In this document: positions 7,701-15,039 of the stretch, piece after piece
Layout of the letters: the number at the start of each line of letters is the position of its first letter
How positions within the stretch are numbered: the first letter of the stretch is position 1
Assembly: GCF_900108335.1 (NCBI RefSeq)
Contig: NZ_FNVT01000032.1
Location: forward strand, 1-41,662
Source: Nonomuraea solani
GTDB taxonomy: Bacteria > Actinomycetota > Actinomycetes > Streptosporangiales > Streptosporangiaceae
Direction of reading: 5' to 3'
DNA: 41,662 nt
Position numbers and translations under genes: made by a program
The notes under the pieces: generated by a model
Told to the model about the DNA's origin: nothing
Databases searched by the model: none
What the model saw: only the letters and a program-made list of their open reading frames with translations

Positions 7701-8695
7701 CCCAGGGCACGGCCCGGATAGCGACGCAGGGCGTTGAGGATGCCGGGCGCGTCCCGGGCGGCCGCGTTCAGGGCCTTGATCCCCGGCACATTGCTCACGA
7801 ACCTGGACATCGGCCCAGCGAGCCTGGAAGCGAGCACGGCGCCGCCGGCATCGCCGAGCATGGTGGCCAGCGTCCGCTTGCCGTCCCACCCCTCGCGGGT
7901 GCCCAGGTCACGCTGACGGGCCTGGGCGTAGCCGTCGATCACCAAGCCCTCGGCGACCTCCTCCGGCACCTCCCGGAGCGCGTGGCTGGTGACCGCGCGG
8001 GCCAGCAGCGCCTTGCCCTGTCCCAGGCCGCTCAGCCGGGCCGTGTTCACCGCCGCCGCTCTGGGGGCGATCGTCCCGGCGAAGCGGGCGCTCGCCGCGC
8101 CGTTCAGCCGTTCGAAGACCTGGTCAAGGAACCTGCGCAGTTCCCTGGCGTACGGCCCGAGCAGCGGGGTGGTGGCGCCTGCGCTGAAGAACGTGGCCAG
8201 TGCCGCCACGGTGGCCGCCGACAGCGTCACCCAGAAGCCGGCGTTGATGGACAACTTGGCGTACTGCGTCTCACGGGCGTAGTTGTCGTGCTGCACCGCG
8301 TACGTGTGCGCGACCTGCGCCAGCGCCCCCAGCCCCGACTCGCCGGAGCCGAACCGCTCGACGTCCGTACGGAAGGCGTCGGCCGCCGTCCCCTGCCAGC
8401 CTTCCAGGATCCTGGCCCCCGCGGGCCCGCACGCCTTCGCGGCGGTCGCCGAGCACCGTGCCAGGTCCTCGAAGGCCACCGCCAGCGCGGCCTGGCCGCT
8501 CTCGCTGCCTTCGGGCCACATCTGCCCGGACGAGATCAGCGCGGTCAGGATGTCGGCCAGCGGCGGCAGGCTCTCGCCCCAAGCCTTGGTCACGTCGGTG
8601 CCGAACCCGTCACTGCCGATCGTGTCGCCCTGGCTCGCGGGCGTGCCGGTGACGGGGGAGCTGACGTTGCGGCCCGGACCGGTCTCTACGGCCAT
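4724..8695 (-). CDS. Type VII-style polymorphic toxin with zeta-toxin domain
   Basis: This 1323-residue protein is modular. Residues 1-145 form a WXG100-like helical hairpin with the W-x-G turn as WQG at 100-102. A hydrophobic stretch follows at about 150-180. Residues about 400-640 are a Pro/Ala/Gly/Thr linker with hexapeptide repeats. Residues about 650-880 are a zeta-type domain with an intact P-loop, GGQPGAGKST (K695), then LIVDEFKDFHPAYKRL, VIVEATLGDPREAGEF and a YRVETEFVAAAGAQSRL strand. Zeta toxins phosphorylate UDP-activated amino sugars and so block wall synthesis. A helical region (about 880-1150) and an acidic/Pro linker lead to an unrecognised domain (about 1210-1310) with MHTDHPWY, GISGTATRLHSIFRW and LGWMLPTEDHSIYE. 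The WXG and YbaB neighbours imply ESX secretion. Which C-terminal domain is the toxic tip is unclear. Confidence 0.8.
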   Translation of the reverse strand: MAVETGPGRNVSSPVTGTPASQGDTIGSDGFGTDVTKAWGESLPPLADILTALISSGQMWPEGSESGQAALAVAFEDLARCSATAAKACGPAGARILEGWQGTAADAFRTDVERFGSGESGLGALAQVAHTYAVQHDNYARETQYAKLSINAGFWVTLSAATVAALATFFSAGATTPLLGPYARELRRFLDQVFERLNGAASARFAGTIAPRAAAVNTARLSGLGQGKALLARAVTSHALREVPEEVAEGLVIDGYAQARQRDLGTREGWDGKRTLATMLGDAGGAVLASRLAGPMSRFVSNVPGIKALNAAARDAPGILNALRRYPGRALGGALTNGAVSVPAGVAANGLVYGKWELPSVEGVLGGMAAGAGRTNTISPFSVDVLSAIANPHSALETAHTTASATDAGRSGTDSVSGPTTGAASATSVTPTDLATNAPPSPGTGVPAPTTPTGPGAAAGPGAPAGPGAAAGPGAASAPPAAAAAAPGLAANVPPVAADHTANAAPAAPGTPVTTGSPTTPASAPTSAAPVAAGAGAGGTGGTGGGGGGVASGPVAGAPQAAAGGQPFATPSPPTAANPVSPGAPGDLNARTAQAVPEPQPSASGTLRRGGELVPSQAELVQALSGAPPPLSRPATNPSPRPAQTPPEPPVDHRLTDEELRDIFERRIVREKLSDAMRSPAPTMIVVGGQPGAGKSTTIRRLHDEYQNHGGAIRLIVDEFKDFHPAYKRLLAWNDVATNNLIQPIAKQWQTMAFEHVIAKGYNVIVEATLGDPREAGEFIRSFQDRGYRVETEFVAAAGAQSRLSVLTRYLSEKVTQGAGRFVPAAAHDSRFAGSEKTVGMLESDDPPAIVNALHIRLRTGETIFSNRRGPDGAWLGRTGAQQALRAERERPWTPAERTDFTRRVERLRATLDRQRAEHPDGAATYDHLAREADAVEGMAAPWLTPPGPTETSLAFERRLGEALYHDPAARTAAERTVARLYDVLTALHQELHPGTPAARTEQAFFKDDPTSPGQVGRDRISLTGLRRDGNLRMLMTALYNAAFFSQDALTLKETLYELRTRPDWTETATRAGLDVSRLRPLLERPLANSREIFKIATMGTHSPDAAATVAEFKESQAARWSRTVEELDAFQRTPQDFLDRDMPLHALELAAARRPPEPPQPSGAPPEPAPSAEVRNVQDDPAIEDPWSDLLARPDDDPGRDARDPMSWVLGTARYGMHTDHPWYTTVSTEAGFPVIAGISGTATRLHSIFRWIQPEGVTEEHFTHALLGWMLPTEDHSIYEIVRGVEVASPGLFGAFADVAELYDRLTSMDPTARQGRQEPR
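7272..7343 (-). repeat. Four 18-bp tandem repeats in the toxin linker
   Basis: Four successive 18-base units begin GCTCCCGGACCGG on the plus strand, at 7272, 7290, 7308 and 7326. Units 1 and 3 are identical; units 2 and 4 differ only in the last few bases. On the coding strand they give GPGAAA/GPGAPA hexapeptides in the flexible linker between the secretion head and the zeta domain. Such repeats can change copy number and so alter linker length. Confidence 0.85.
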
Positions 8696-8740
8696 GCCCG
8701 CCCCGGTTCACCCCCGCGCCGATGGGCTGTGGTCAACTTG

Positions 8741-9052
8741 TCAGACCCTCCTGTCGAACGACGCGGCCTCCGCCTCCGCCGAACCGTCGACGCTCTGACG
8801 TACCGCTGTGCCGCTGTCGGACATCCGGGCCGCCTGGGCGCGCGCCCAGGCGATCACCAGGTTGGGGCCATCGCCCTCCGTGTACGCCCTGCGGAACTCC
8901 CTGCCCGCCGAGTCGTCCCCCCACGGAGTCGCGGCGTGCAGCCGTTCGATGCGGGCCACGGCCTCGGCGACCGCGTCGTCGAGGCCGGCGGCCATGGCAT
9001 CCCAGTGTGCCAACCCTTTCTCGACCAGCCGGCGGTCGATCCTGAGCGTCAC
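8741..9052 (-). CDS. WXG100-like small protein
   Basis: I chose the GTG at 9052 because it overlaps the upstream stop as GTGA; an upstream in-frame start at 9094 would overlap that gene by 46 bases. The 103-residue product is mostly helical with a central TPWGDDSAGREFRRAY motif, the Trp-Gly turn and following helix typical of actinobacterial WXG100/ESX-like proteins. It has no signal peptide. It sits between the YbaB-like gene and the toxin gene, as expected for a co-secreted partner or chaperone of the toxin head. The C-terminal tail is acidic and probably unstructured. Confidence 0.7.
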   Translation of the reverse strand: MTLRIDRRLVEKGLAHWDAMAAGLDDAVAEAVARIERLHAATPWGDDSAGREFRRAYTEGDGPNLVIAWARAQAARMSDSGTAVRQSVDGSAEAEAASFDRRV

Positions 9053-9462
9053 AACGCGTCCCGGTCGCCGCGCATGCGCTCGCCCAGCTCCCACAGCCCC
9101 GAGTCGAGATCCCCTTCGAGCTCCGCTCGCATTTGGTCCGCCGGGACCAGCGGCTCGAAGATCGCGATGACCTCCTCCTGCGCCCTGGCCGCCGCCCGGT
9201 GTGCGGTCTCGGTGATGAGCAGGGCGATGGCCTGCGAATCGGACCGCCGCAGGACTCGGGGGTCGAGATCGAGACGGATCAGCTCCCCGCGTGCCCCCAC
9301 GGTCACCGTGACCAGCCCGTCGGGCGAGCGCTCGGTCACGCGCACCGCTCGGGCTCTGTCGTGCAGGGCCCGCGACTCGCTCTGCAGGCGTACGAAGTTC
9401 TCGCGCAGCTCCTCGGCATAGGCCCGCAGCGCGTCCGCTTCCAGGGGCGGCAAAGCCATCAC
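9049..9462 (-). CDS. YbaB/EbfC-family protein of a type VII locus
   Basis: This protein of about 137 residues has a long N-terminal helix (AYAEELRENFVRLQSESRAL), then strands (VRVTERSPDGLVTVTVGARGELIRLDLDP) and a C-terminal helix, which is the YbaB/EbfC fold. The family binds DNA as dimers. Many actinobacterial members precede WXG100 and polymorphic-toxin genes, where a role in expression or secretion has not been settled. The start is GTG 9462 or ATG 9457-9459; an AAGGGGGTG ribosome site overlaps the GTG, so the ATG may be the real start. It is the first intact gene of the toxin operon. Confidence 0.72.
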   Translation of the reverse strand: MMALPPLEADALRAYAEELRENFVRLQSESRALHDRARAVRVTERSPDGLVTVTVGARGELIRLDLDPRVLRRSDSQAIALLITETAHRAAARAQEEVIAIFEPLVPADQMRAELEGDLDSGLWELGERMRGDRDAL

Positions 9463-9498
9463 CCCCTTGTCACGACATGAACGGATCTTGCCGCGAAC

Positions 9499-10119
9499 CT
9501 AACGCGAAGGGTACGAGTGCCGAACCGTTTCACGAATCTTAGAAATGTCCTCCGCCGCGGCCTGCTCCGGTGGGGTTTCGGCGTCGATCAGGTGCTGCCG
9601 GTTGGCGGGCACCCCCCGGGAGCCCGATCAGCGGGATCTGGCCGTTGACGCGATCCTGCTCTTCGTGCCGCTGCTGGAGCTCTTCCGGGGGCCCGATCAT
9701 GATGCCGTTGATCCCGATCGCCGTACACCTCGAACAACCGCTTGTAGTCGCTGGGAAGTCGCAATCCGAGCGATTGCTCGATCCTCGGCCAGTCATAGGT
9801 GCGGCCGCTGTTCCGCGGCTCTCCGATGATCGTCGCCAATTGCGCCAGCGTGTCTCGCGGCCCCTCCTCGGCAGAGCACCGGGCTCGACGCCCGGGGGAA
9901 CAGCACGCGCGTACGCGGCACCGCGGACAGCGACAGCACCGGCAGATCCAGCCGCCCGTCGAGCCACCGGTCGAGAAACCCCGAGGCGTCGTACGGCAGC
10001 CGCTGCCGCCCCAGCCCGCTGGCATCCAGCGGCACCACCGGCCTCTTCGGATAGAGCTGTGCGATGCGCAGGTCGTTCCGGCCGGAGACGAAGACGCTTG
10101 CGGTGGTGTGGGTCAGCAT
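9499..10119 (-). pseudogene. SMI1/KNR4 (SUKH)-like immunity pseudogene, several frameshifts
   Basis: An excellent ribosome site (AAGGAGGG at about 10123-10130) precedes ATG 10119, which opens MLTHTTASVFVSGRNDLRIA. Near 9870 the coding signal changes frame to RTYDWPRIEQSLGLRLPSDY followed by KRLFEVYG, which is the characteristic SUKH opening (Trp, then LPxDYK). Near 9715 it changes again to GINGIMIGPPEELQQRHEEQ, and near 9600 to HLIDAETPPEQAAAEDISK, ending at TAG 9499-9501. At least three frame changes make it a pseudogene unless the sequence has errors. SUKH proteins are common immunity proteins. It lies 36 bases upstream of the YbaB-like gene on the same strand, so it was probably part of the toxin operon. 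Confidence 0.6.
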
Positions 10120-10222
10120 CAGGCCCTCCTTGTCGTCCCCGGACGAGGTTCTTTGCGACAGAACTGTCGCGCATGGTCGGCGTGATGTGCCGGTGCTACC
10201 TTGACCAGGATGTGCAGGACGG

Positions 10223-10424
10223 TCAGGGTGCATCGGTCAGCACAGTACGGGCGAGGCCCGCGGCCTCCTGCGGGGTCAGTTTCGTGCCACGCAGGAACGC
10301 CTCGGCGTGCGCGACCTCCCCCGCCAGTTTGAGCTCCTCGGCGATGCGCAGCCGTTAGCTCTGGCGGTGGGCCGCCTCGGTGCAGTCGCCCTTTGATCTC
10401 GGCGAGTGTGGACAGTGGTGACAT
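10223..10424 (-). pseudogene. Small gene with one frameshift
   Basis: ATG 10424 (or TTG 10433) starts SPLSTLAEIKGRLHRGGPPP. One extra base around 10355-10356 throws the frame off. Removing it joins this segment to RLRIAEELKLAGEVAHAEAF and then LTPQEAAGLARTVLTDAP, ending at TGA 10223. The repaired product is about 66 residues, helical and charged, and of unknown family. It lies upstream of the SUKH-like pseudogene on the same strand. A single-base sequencing error would equally explain the break. Confidence 0.45.
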
Positions 10425-10434
10425 GGTCTGCAAT

Positions 10435-10575
10435 TCACCCCCACTCGTCGGAGGCCAGGAGGTCGAGGTCCTGCGCCCGGGAGTCCGGGCAGTTGCAGTA
10501 CACGCTCTCCACCGGCGCCAGCGTGAGATCGAGGCCGCTGTCCATGAAGCGGTTCGACTGGATCAGTATCGTGCC
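10435..10575 (-). pseudogene. C-terminal remnant of an unknown protein
   Basis: A minus-strand frame encodes MDSGLDLTLAPVESVYCNCP and then SRAQDLDLLASDEWG, and stops at 10435, two bases upstream of the next minus-strand gene. The sequence is protein-like, with a CNC motif. Its upstream part is missing: beyond about 10575 the DNA belongs to a plus-strand gene of a different family, as if a deletion had joined the two. No family is recognised. Confidence 0.3.
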
Positions 10576-10880
10576 GGCGACCGCCGACCGCGACCACCTG
10601 CTGTCCATCACCGCAGGCGGTCGCCAGGCCATCGGCCTCAGCATGGACATCAGCAACAGGGACTATTTCCATTACGCCCGCGACGGGCGCCTGGCGACCT
10701 CATTCAGGTAGTTACGCTTCGGCGACGACCCGTACGCGCTCGATCATCTGATGGACGGGCTGCGCTTCCAGATCAGCGCGGACGATGTCTTCGACGATCG
10801 CGTCGACCGGGAGGAGAGCGTCAGCTCGGTCCTGGTCCTGATCGAGCGCTTCACGGGAACCGACCCGCCGCCGACTGGTT
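10544..10880 (+). pseudogene. DUF6461-like pseudogene with in-frame stop
   Basis: From ATG 10544 the plus strand encodes FDWISIVPATADRDHLLSIT, then ISNRDYFHYARDGRLATSF, followed by an in-frame TAG at 10709-10711. The same frame continues as LRFGDDPYALDHLMDGLRF and ends in VLVLIERFTG. This order (N-x-x-x-F-x-Y-A-x-D-G-R...F, a GxDPxxLxxLM segment, then ERxTG) matches the actinobacterial DUF6461 family, whose role is unknown. The N-terminal WL...-type start is missing and the C-terminus is frameshifted after about 10860. From there to 11116 I see only degenerate sequence. Confidence 0.5.
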
Positions 10881-11116
10881 CGAGGCGCGGCACTCCTGCA
10901 TCCGGCCTGCCTCCTGACGGCTCACGCTCAGCCCGTGCGGCATGTCGCCAGGCTGTCGGCCCAGGCAACGCCAGCGGTGAACCCCTGCTTTCGTTGGCGG
11001 CGTACGACACCGTGTTCATATGAGGGCGGCCGCCGCCCGCAATGTGAGCCCGCCCCCAGCGGTCGAGTCCGCTCGCGTTCTCAGCCGTTCATGCGATCGT
11101 GAGAGAGACTGGCAGC

Positions 11117-12067
11117 ATGCGTGAGCTGGTCATCGTCCGGAATCCGGATCAGCAGTCCCGGCTGCCCTACTTGATTCGGCTGCCTCTTGGGGAGGGGCTG
11201 TTTCTGCGGGCGGGTGGCACCTGGCCGCGGGAGAAGGCGATCTACTGTCATCCGGTCGGGGCGGAGGAGTGGCCGGTCGAGCCGGAGGTGGTTGAGCGGG
11301 TTACGGTTCGCTCGTGTGTGCGGCGGGGTGCGGCGATCGATCTGGTGCTGGACCGGGCGCGGGAGAACCGGTCGCAGATCGTCTTCACCAAGGCTCGCGG
11401 TCGGGATGTGATCTTTTGGCAGACGGCTCGGGTGCGCAAGCAGGCTCGCCCGCAGGTGACCACCCCCACCGCTCGCGCGTCCGGGGTCGCGGCTCTGCCG
11501 GTCGTCGTGGACAGCGGGGAGCGGTACGCCTACAAGTTTCCTCGGCAGCAGGTTGAGCTGGTCAGGCGGCGGTTGCCGTGCGGTGATTATGGCGTCGAGG
11601 TCGCTGGGGCGCTGTACGCGGCGGTGGAGCGTAAGAGCTTGGCCGACCTGGTGGGATCTCTGCTCAACAGTCGGCTGAAGTACCAGTTGACCGAGTTGGC
11701 CGCTCTTCCGCACGCTGCGGTGGTGGTGGAGGAGCGCTATAGCCAGGTGTTCAAGCTGGAACATGTACGCCCGGCGGTGGTCGCCGATGGGATAGCCGAG
11801 TTGCAGGTGGCTTTTCCCGGCGTGCCGATCGTGTTCTGCGAGAGTCGGCAGCTTGCCGAGGAGTGGACCTACCGATTCCTGGCCGCCGCCTATGCCGCCG
11901 GGGATCATTCAGCCGAGGCGGCGCCGATCGTAGACGAGCCCGCGACGATGCCGGAGCCCAGTACGGCCGAGGTTCGGGCCTGGGCTCGTGAGCATGGTCT
12001 GGAGGTGCCGGCCAAAGGGCGGCTTCGGCCGGAGGTCTGGCAGGCGTATCGGCTCGCCCATTCGTAG
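11117..12067 (+). CDS. ERCC4-type nuclease with C-terminal Lsr2-like DNA-binding domain
   Basis: This 316-residue protein has an ERCC4 (XPF-type) nuclease domain at about residues 135-260. The motif runs VVVDSGERYAYKF, LPCGDYGVEV and AAVERKSLADLVGSLLNSRL, giving the GDY and ERKS residues that bind the metal and cleave branched DNA in this superfamily. Residues about 280-316 (TAEVRAWAREHGLEVPAKGR then EVWQAYRLAH) match the Lsr2 C-terminal domain, which reads AT-rich minor groove through an R-G-R loop; here the loop is AKGRL. The N-terminal ~120 residues are beta-rich and not recognised. I chose ATG 11117 over GTG 11099 because GAGAGAG lies at a suitable distance upstream. There is no operon partner. 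A role in DNA repair, or in restricting AT-rich foreign DNA, is an inference. Confidence 0.82.
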   Translation: MRELVIVRNPDQQSRLPYLIRLPLGEGLFLRAGGTWPREKAIYCHPVGAEEWPVEPEVVERVTVRSCVRRGAAIDLVLDRARENRSQIVFTKARGRDVIFWQTARVRKQARPQVTTPTARASGVAALPVVVDSGERYAYKFPRQQVELVRRRLPCGDYGVEVAGALYAAVERKSLADLVGSLLNSRLKYQLTELAALPHAAVVVEERYSQVFKLEHVRPAVVADGIAELQVAFPGVPIVFCESRQLAEEWTYRFLAAAYAAGDHSAEAAPIVDEPATMPEPSTAEVRAWAREHGLEVPAKGRLRPEVWQAYRLAHS

Positions 12068-12272
12068 ATCAGCCGGGCCAGGTCCGATGGGGCTCGACGT
12101 ACGGCGAGAACTCACGACTGGATTTGGCGGGTGATGGTGGTGTCGTTCGCCTGCAGGAACGCCTTGCTGAGATGAGCGCCAACCGCCTGTCCTCCTAGAG
12201 GGGCGGCATCGAACATCCTGGTGCCGTTGAAGATCAGGTGGTGGCGCAATCTATAGCAGCAGCGAACGACAT

Positions 12273-13334
12273 TCACCGCCCCGGTTCGGGGGCGAGGGGT
12301 GGGCCGTCGGAGAGGTCGGCCGGGTCTCGCCAGGTGGCGAGGAACTGTTCCGCCACGGCGGACGCGCCCGAGAACGGGCCACCTGGATGCTCCAGTGCCG
12401 TTTCGGTGAGCTGGCTGACCCGCTCTTCCACCAGGTCCCGTGCCGAGTCGGCGTCGGGGACCTGGCCGGCGCGTTCGCCGAGGTAGCCGATCGTGGCGCC
12501 GGCGCCGCAGACGAAGTCCGCCAGCGTCACTACGCCTCGCTCGGCAAGGGTGCGCAGGCCGGTCGCGGTGTAGGGCACGTTCGCCGCCGGGGCGATCACG
12601 CGGGCGTGCACCCGAGCGGCGCGATCGGCGGTCAGGGTGCCGGTTCGCGCGCCGGGTACCAGGACGTCGGCGGTCACCTCGTACAGAGTCTCGGCGGGTT
12701 GCACCGGCAGGCCGAGCAGGGTCACGCAGGCGTCGCCGTGTTCGGCGCGCAGTTCTTCGAGTGCGGTGACGTCCAGTCCGGCAGGGTCGGCCACGCACCC
12801 GTACAGGGTCGAGAGGGCGACGATGCGCGCGCCCCGCCGCGCGGCCTCCCGTACGACGGCGCCGCCCACCTTGCCGAATCCCTCCACCGCGAGCGTCCGC
12901 CCGGCCAGGCCGCCGAGCGCGGTTTCCGCGGCGACGACCACGCCCAGGCCCGTCACCATGGTGTCCACCAGTTCGCCGCCGACCTCCTGGTGCATCACCG
13001 CGTCGGTACGGTAGCCGGGCAGCAGGGCGAAGTCCTGCGTACGCGTGCCCAGGTCCGAGGCCGTGAGGAAACTGCTCTTCTCGACCATTGGGGCGATCTC
13101 CTGGCAGTAACGGGCCAGGGTGGCCTCCCGGTTCTCGGGCTCGGCCCGCAGCACCGCCTTGGCGCCGCCGATCTGCTCGCCGAGGACGGCCAGCTTGTAC
13201 GTCATCGCCCGCGCCAGCAGCCCGGCCTCGCCGGGGGTGACGTCAGGGGCGAGCCGGGTGCCGCCCGCGCTCGTCGGGCAATCCAGGTCGAAGGCGATGT
13301 ATCCGTCCACCGAGGCCAGTTCCACGATCCTCAT
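12273..13334 (-). CDS. Glu/Leu/Phe/Val dehydrogenase
   Basis: This 353-residue cytosolic enzyme belongs to the ELFV amino-acid dehydrogenase family, which oxidatively deaminates an amino acid with NAD(P)+. The substrate lysines sit in the segment MTYKLAVLGEQIGGAKAV, matching the K-x..GG-x-K pattern. The nucleotide-binding domain begins at TLAVEGFGKVGGAVVREAAR (a GxGxxG variant). LVPGARTGTLT and APAANVPYT follow, as in leucine and valine dehydrogenases. The length is close to that of Leu/Phe dehydrogenases, shorter than GDH. The substrate cannot be assigned from sequence alone. The ~200 bases downstream (12068-12272) hold no clear gene. Confidence 0.8.
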   Translation of the reverse strand: MRIVELASVDGYIAFDLDCPTSAGGTRLAPDVTPGEAGLLARAMTYKLAVLGEQIGGAKAVLRAEPENREATLARYCQEIAPMVEKSSFLTASDLGTRTQDFALLPGYRTDAVMHQEVGGELVDTMVTGLGVVVAAETALGGLAGRTLAVEGFGKVGGAVVREAARRGARIVALSTLYGCVADPAGLDVTALEELRAEHGDACVTLLGLPVQPAETLYEVTADVLVPGARTGTLTADRAARVHARVIAPAANVPYTATGLRTLAERGVVTLADFVCGAGATIGYLGERAGQVPDADSARDLVEERVSQLTETALEHPGGPFSGASAVAEQFLATWRDPADLSDGPPLAPEPGR

Positions 13335-13450
13335 GCGCGCTCCTCATGTCGTCCGGGCGATGGCCACGCCTTCCGACCAATCTCGACGCGAATCGGTTTC
13401 ATGTCCACTGCCGGAGAGCGGATGGATCACCTCCAGTGCTGGGGGCATGA

Positions 13451-14200
13451 TCAACCGCCGGCCTTCGACACCGCGAACGCGAGCAGGAACCCGACCAGCG
13501 TGATGAGGCCCGTCATCAGGTGCGAGTTCTCGAACGCCTCGGGGATCATGGTGTCGGCGATCATGGTGAGGATCGCTCCGCCGGCCAGCGCGATGATGCC
13601 CGCCAGCACGGCCGCCGGCGCCTGCCCCAGGAGCGCGTACCCGGCCAACGACGACAGCCCGCTGACCACGGCGATGCCGCTCCACAACCCGAACACGTAC
13701 GTCTTGGACCGCCCGGCGCGACGCATACCGGCCGCGCTGGACAGGCCCTCGGGTACGTTGCTGATGAACACCGCCGCCACGGTCACCATGCTCACCGAGC
13801 CCCCGCCGAGCAGGCTCGCTCCGATCACCAGCGACTCCGGCACCCCGTCGAGCACCGCGCCCAGCGCGATCGCCGTCCCGGAACCCTCCTCCTGCGACGG
13901 CTGCCTGTCGCCGGAGCGCTTGCGGTGCCTGGCGCCGCGGCGGGCCAGCAGCATGTTGCAGACGGTGTAGAGGACCGCGCCGGACACGGCCCCCACCACT
14001 GTGGGCGCCAGTCCCGCGCGTTCGTGCGCCTCATCGATCAGCTCGAACGACACCGCGGACATCAGCACCCCGGCCCCGAACGCCATCACCGACGAGATCA
14101 GCCATTGCGGCATCCGAACCGTGTAGCCGGGCAGCGCTCCGAGCACGAGCGCGAACCCGGCCAGCAGCCCCCACCCACCTGCCTGCAACCACTCCGGCAT
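13451..14200 (-). CDS. ZIP-family metal transporter
   Basis: This integral membrane protein of 249 residues has about eight hydrophobic helices. The ZIP signature histidine/glutamate helices are present in variant form: ALGAVLDGVPESLVIGASL in helix IV and FISNVPEGLSSAAG in helix V, where HNxPEG is usual in ZupT-like carriers. A His/Arg-rich cytoplasmic loop (RRGARHRKRSGDRQ) precedes helix IV. I chose ATG 14200 (MPEWLQAGGWGLLAG), which starts directly at the first membrane helix; longer starts at 14246 and 14296 add a non-hydrophobic stretch. Likely substrates are Zn2+ or other divalent cations; the direction (uptake) is known for the family. Confidence 0.8.
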   Translation of the reverse strand: MPEWLQAGGWGLLAGFALVLGALPGYTVRMPQWLISSVMAFGAGVLMSAVSFELIDEAHERAGLAPTVVGAVSGAVLYTVCNMLLARRGARHRKRSGDRQPSQEEGSGTAIALGAVLDGVPESLVIGASLLGGGSVSMVTVAAVFISNVPEGLSSAAGMRRAGRSKTYVFGLWSGIAVVSGLSSLAGYALLGQAPAAVLAGIIALAGGAILTMIADTMIPEAFENSHLMTGLITLVGFLLAFAVSKAGG

Positions 14201-14335
14201 GATCGGCGTCTGCCCTCCCGCCGCCCTTCCCAAACCGGGAGCCATTCCCCGCAAGTGGGGGAACTCTGGCCACCACGCCGAGATGGAGACGACCAAGGCA
14301 TTCGGTTATGACAAGGGCACGTCCCCGGCTATCGG

Positions 14336-14926
14336 TTATGGGGTGATGTGGTGATCCATGAACCGGTGTATTTGCAGAGGCGTGCGGATCTCGACGGCGT
14401 GCGGAGGGATCTCTGCCTCTCGGTACGTGTGCGCTGAGGCGGGGTAGCTGGAACGGCGGAGGCCGCGGGGGTGTGCCTCGGCGGTGTCCACGTGCCACAC
14501 ATATGCGCGCAGGGATAGCGAATCGACGAGCCACAGTTGGTAGTCGTCGCGGTGTTCGGCCAGGTGGGTGATGTAGCGGGCGAGGACGGTCCGCGCGGCT
14601 GTTTCGGCCGTGTGGGCGTGGGTGATGCCTTCGGTGTGCTCGCTGGGAGCTGGGTGCCAGCCTTTGGCGTGCTGGTCGGTGTATTCGATGAGGAAGGCGA
14701 ATCGCTCGGTGATCTCTGGTAGGCCGAGGTTTTCGGCTGCCCGTGCCGATAGCTGAGCCCAGTCGGCGATGGTGGTGTAGAGCGCCGCCTGTTGTTGGTT
14801 CTGCGGGGTGTCGTCGTTGTGAGTGGCGTTCTCGTCCAGGTCGGGCATATTGAGCATGGCTGCTACCTGGTAAAGCCGACGGGGAGAGATCAGGCGGTTC
14901 CAAGCGTCGGTGAGATCGTTCGTCAC
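14336..14926 (-). CDS. Hypothetical protein
   Basis: The 196-residue product starts at GTG 14926. It is hydrophilic and His/Thr-rich, with no signal peptide and no membrane helix. Visible segments are ISPRRLYQVAAMLNMPDLDE, DWAQLSARAAENLGLPEITE and YVWHVDTAEAHPRGLRR. It ends in a His-rich tail (FMDHHITP). I do not recognise a domain. Codon use is somewhat less GC-extreme than that of its neighbours. It stands alone, with a strong hairpin about 65 bases upstream of its start. Confidence 0.6.
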   Translation of the reverse strand: MTNDLTDAWNRLISPRRLYQVAAMLNMPDLDENATHNDDTPQNQQQAALYTTIADWAQLSARAAENLGLPEITERFAFLIEYTDQHAKGWHPAPSEHTEGITHAHTAETAARTVLARYITHLAEHRDDYQLWLVDSLSLRAYVWHVDTAEAHPRGLRRSSYPASAHTYREAEIPPHAVEIRTPLQIHRFMDHHITP

Positions 14927-14990
14927 GGCCTTCAGTCTGGAGGGTCGTCAAACGATCGGTCAGGAGAAGGCCAAAAGATCTTCCAATGGT

Positions 14991-15017
14991 TCACGGGGTC
15001 CCGGCGGGACCCCGTGA
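14991..15017. terminator. Perfect 12-bp hairpin, likely terminator
   Basis: TCACGGGGTCCC at 14991-15002 and its exact complement at 15006-15017 are separated by GGC. The hairpin lies 22 bases downstream of the stop of the small minus-strand gene ending at 15040, and upstream of the hypothetical gene starting at 14926. There is no clear U-tract, as is usual for high-GC actinobacterial terminators. Confidence 0.7.
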
Positions 15018-15039
15018 CAAGCTGCGCATATCGCCCCTG

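Noticed and set aside
6737..9421. 894-residue plus-strand frame opposite the toxin gene
   Set aside because: The product is Arg/Gly-rich low-complexity sequence, while the opposite strand has clear WXG and zeta motifs.
9497..9502. TAGGTT as a -10 box for the toxin operon
   Set aside because: The TAG is the probable stop of the SUKH-like pseudogene, and no matching -35 was seen at the right distance.
12068..12272. Minus-strand protein-like stretch (LIFNGTRMFDAAPLGG) in the gap between the ERCC4 gene and the dehydrogenase
   Set aside because: It has no start, ribosome site or recognisable family, and its frame runs as a shadow into the dehydrogenase gene; it may be a remnant but I cannot support it.
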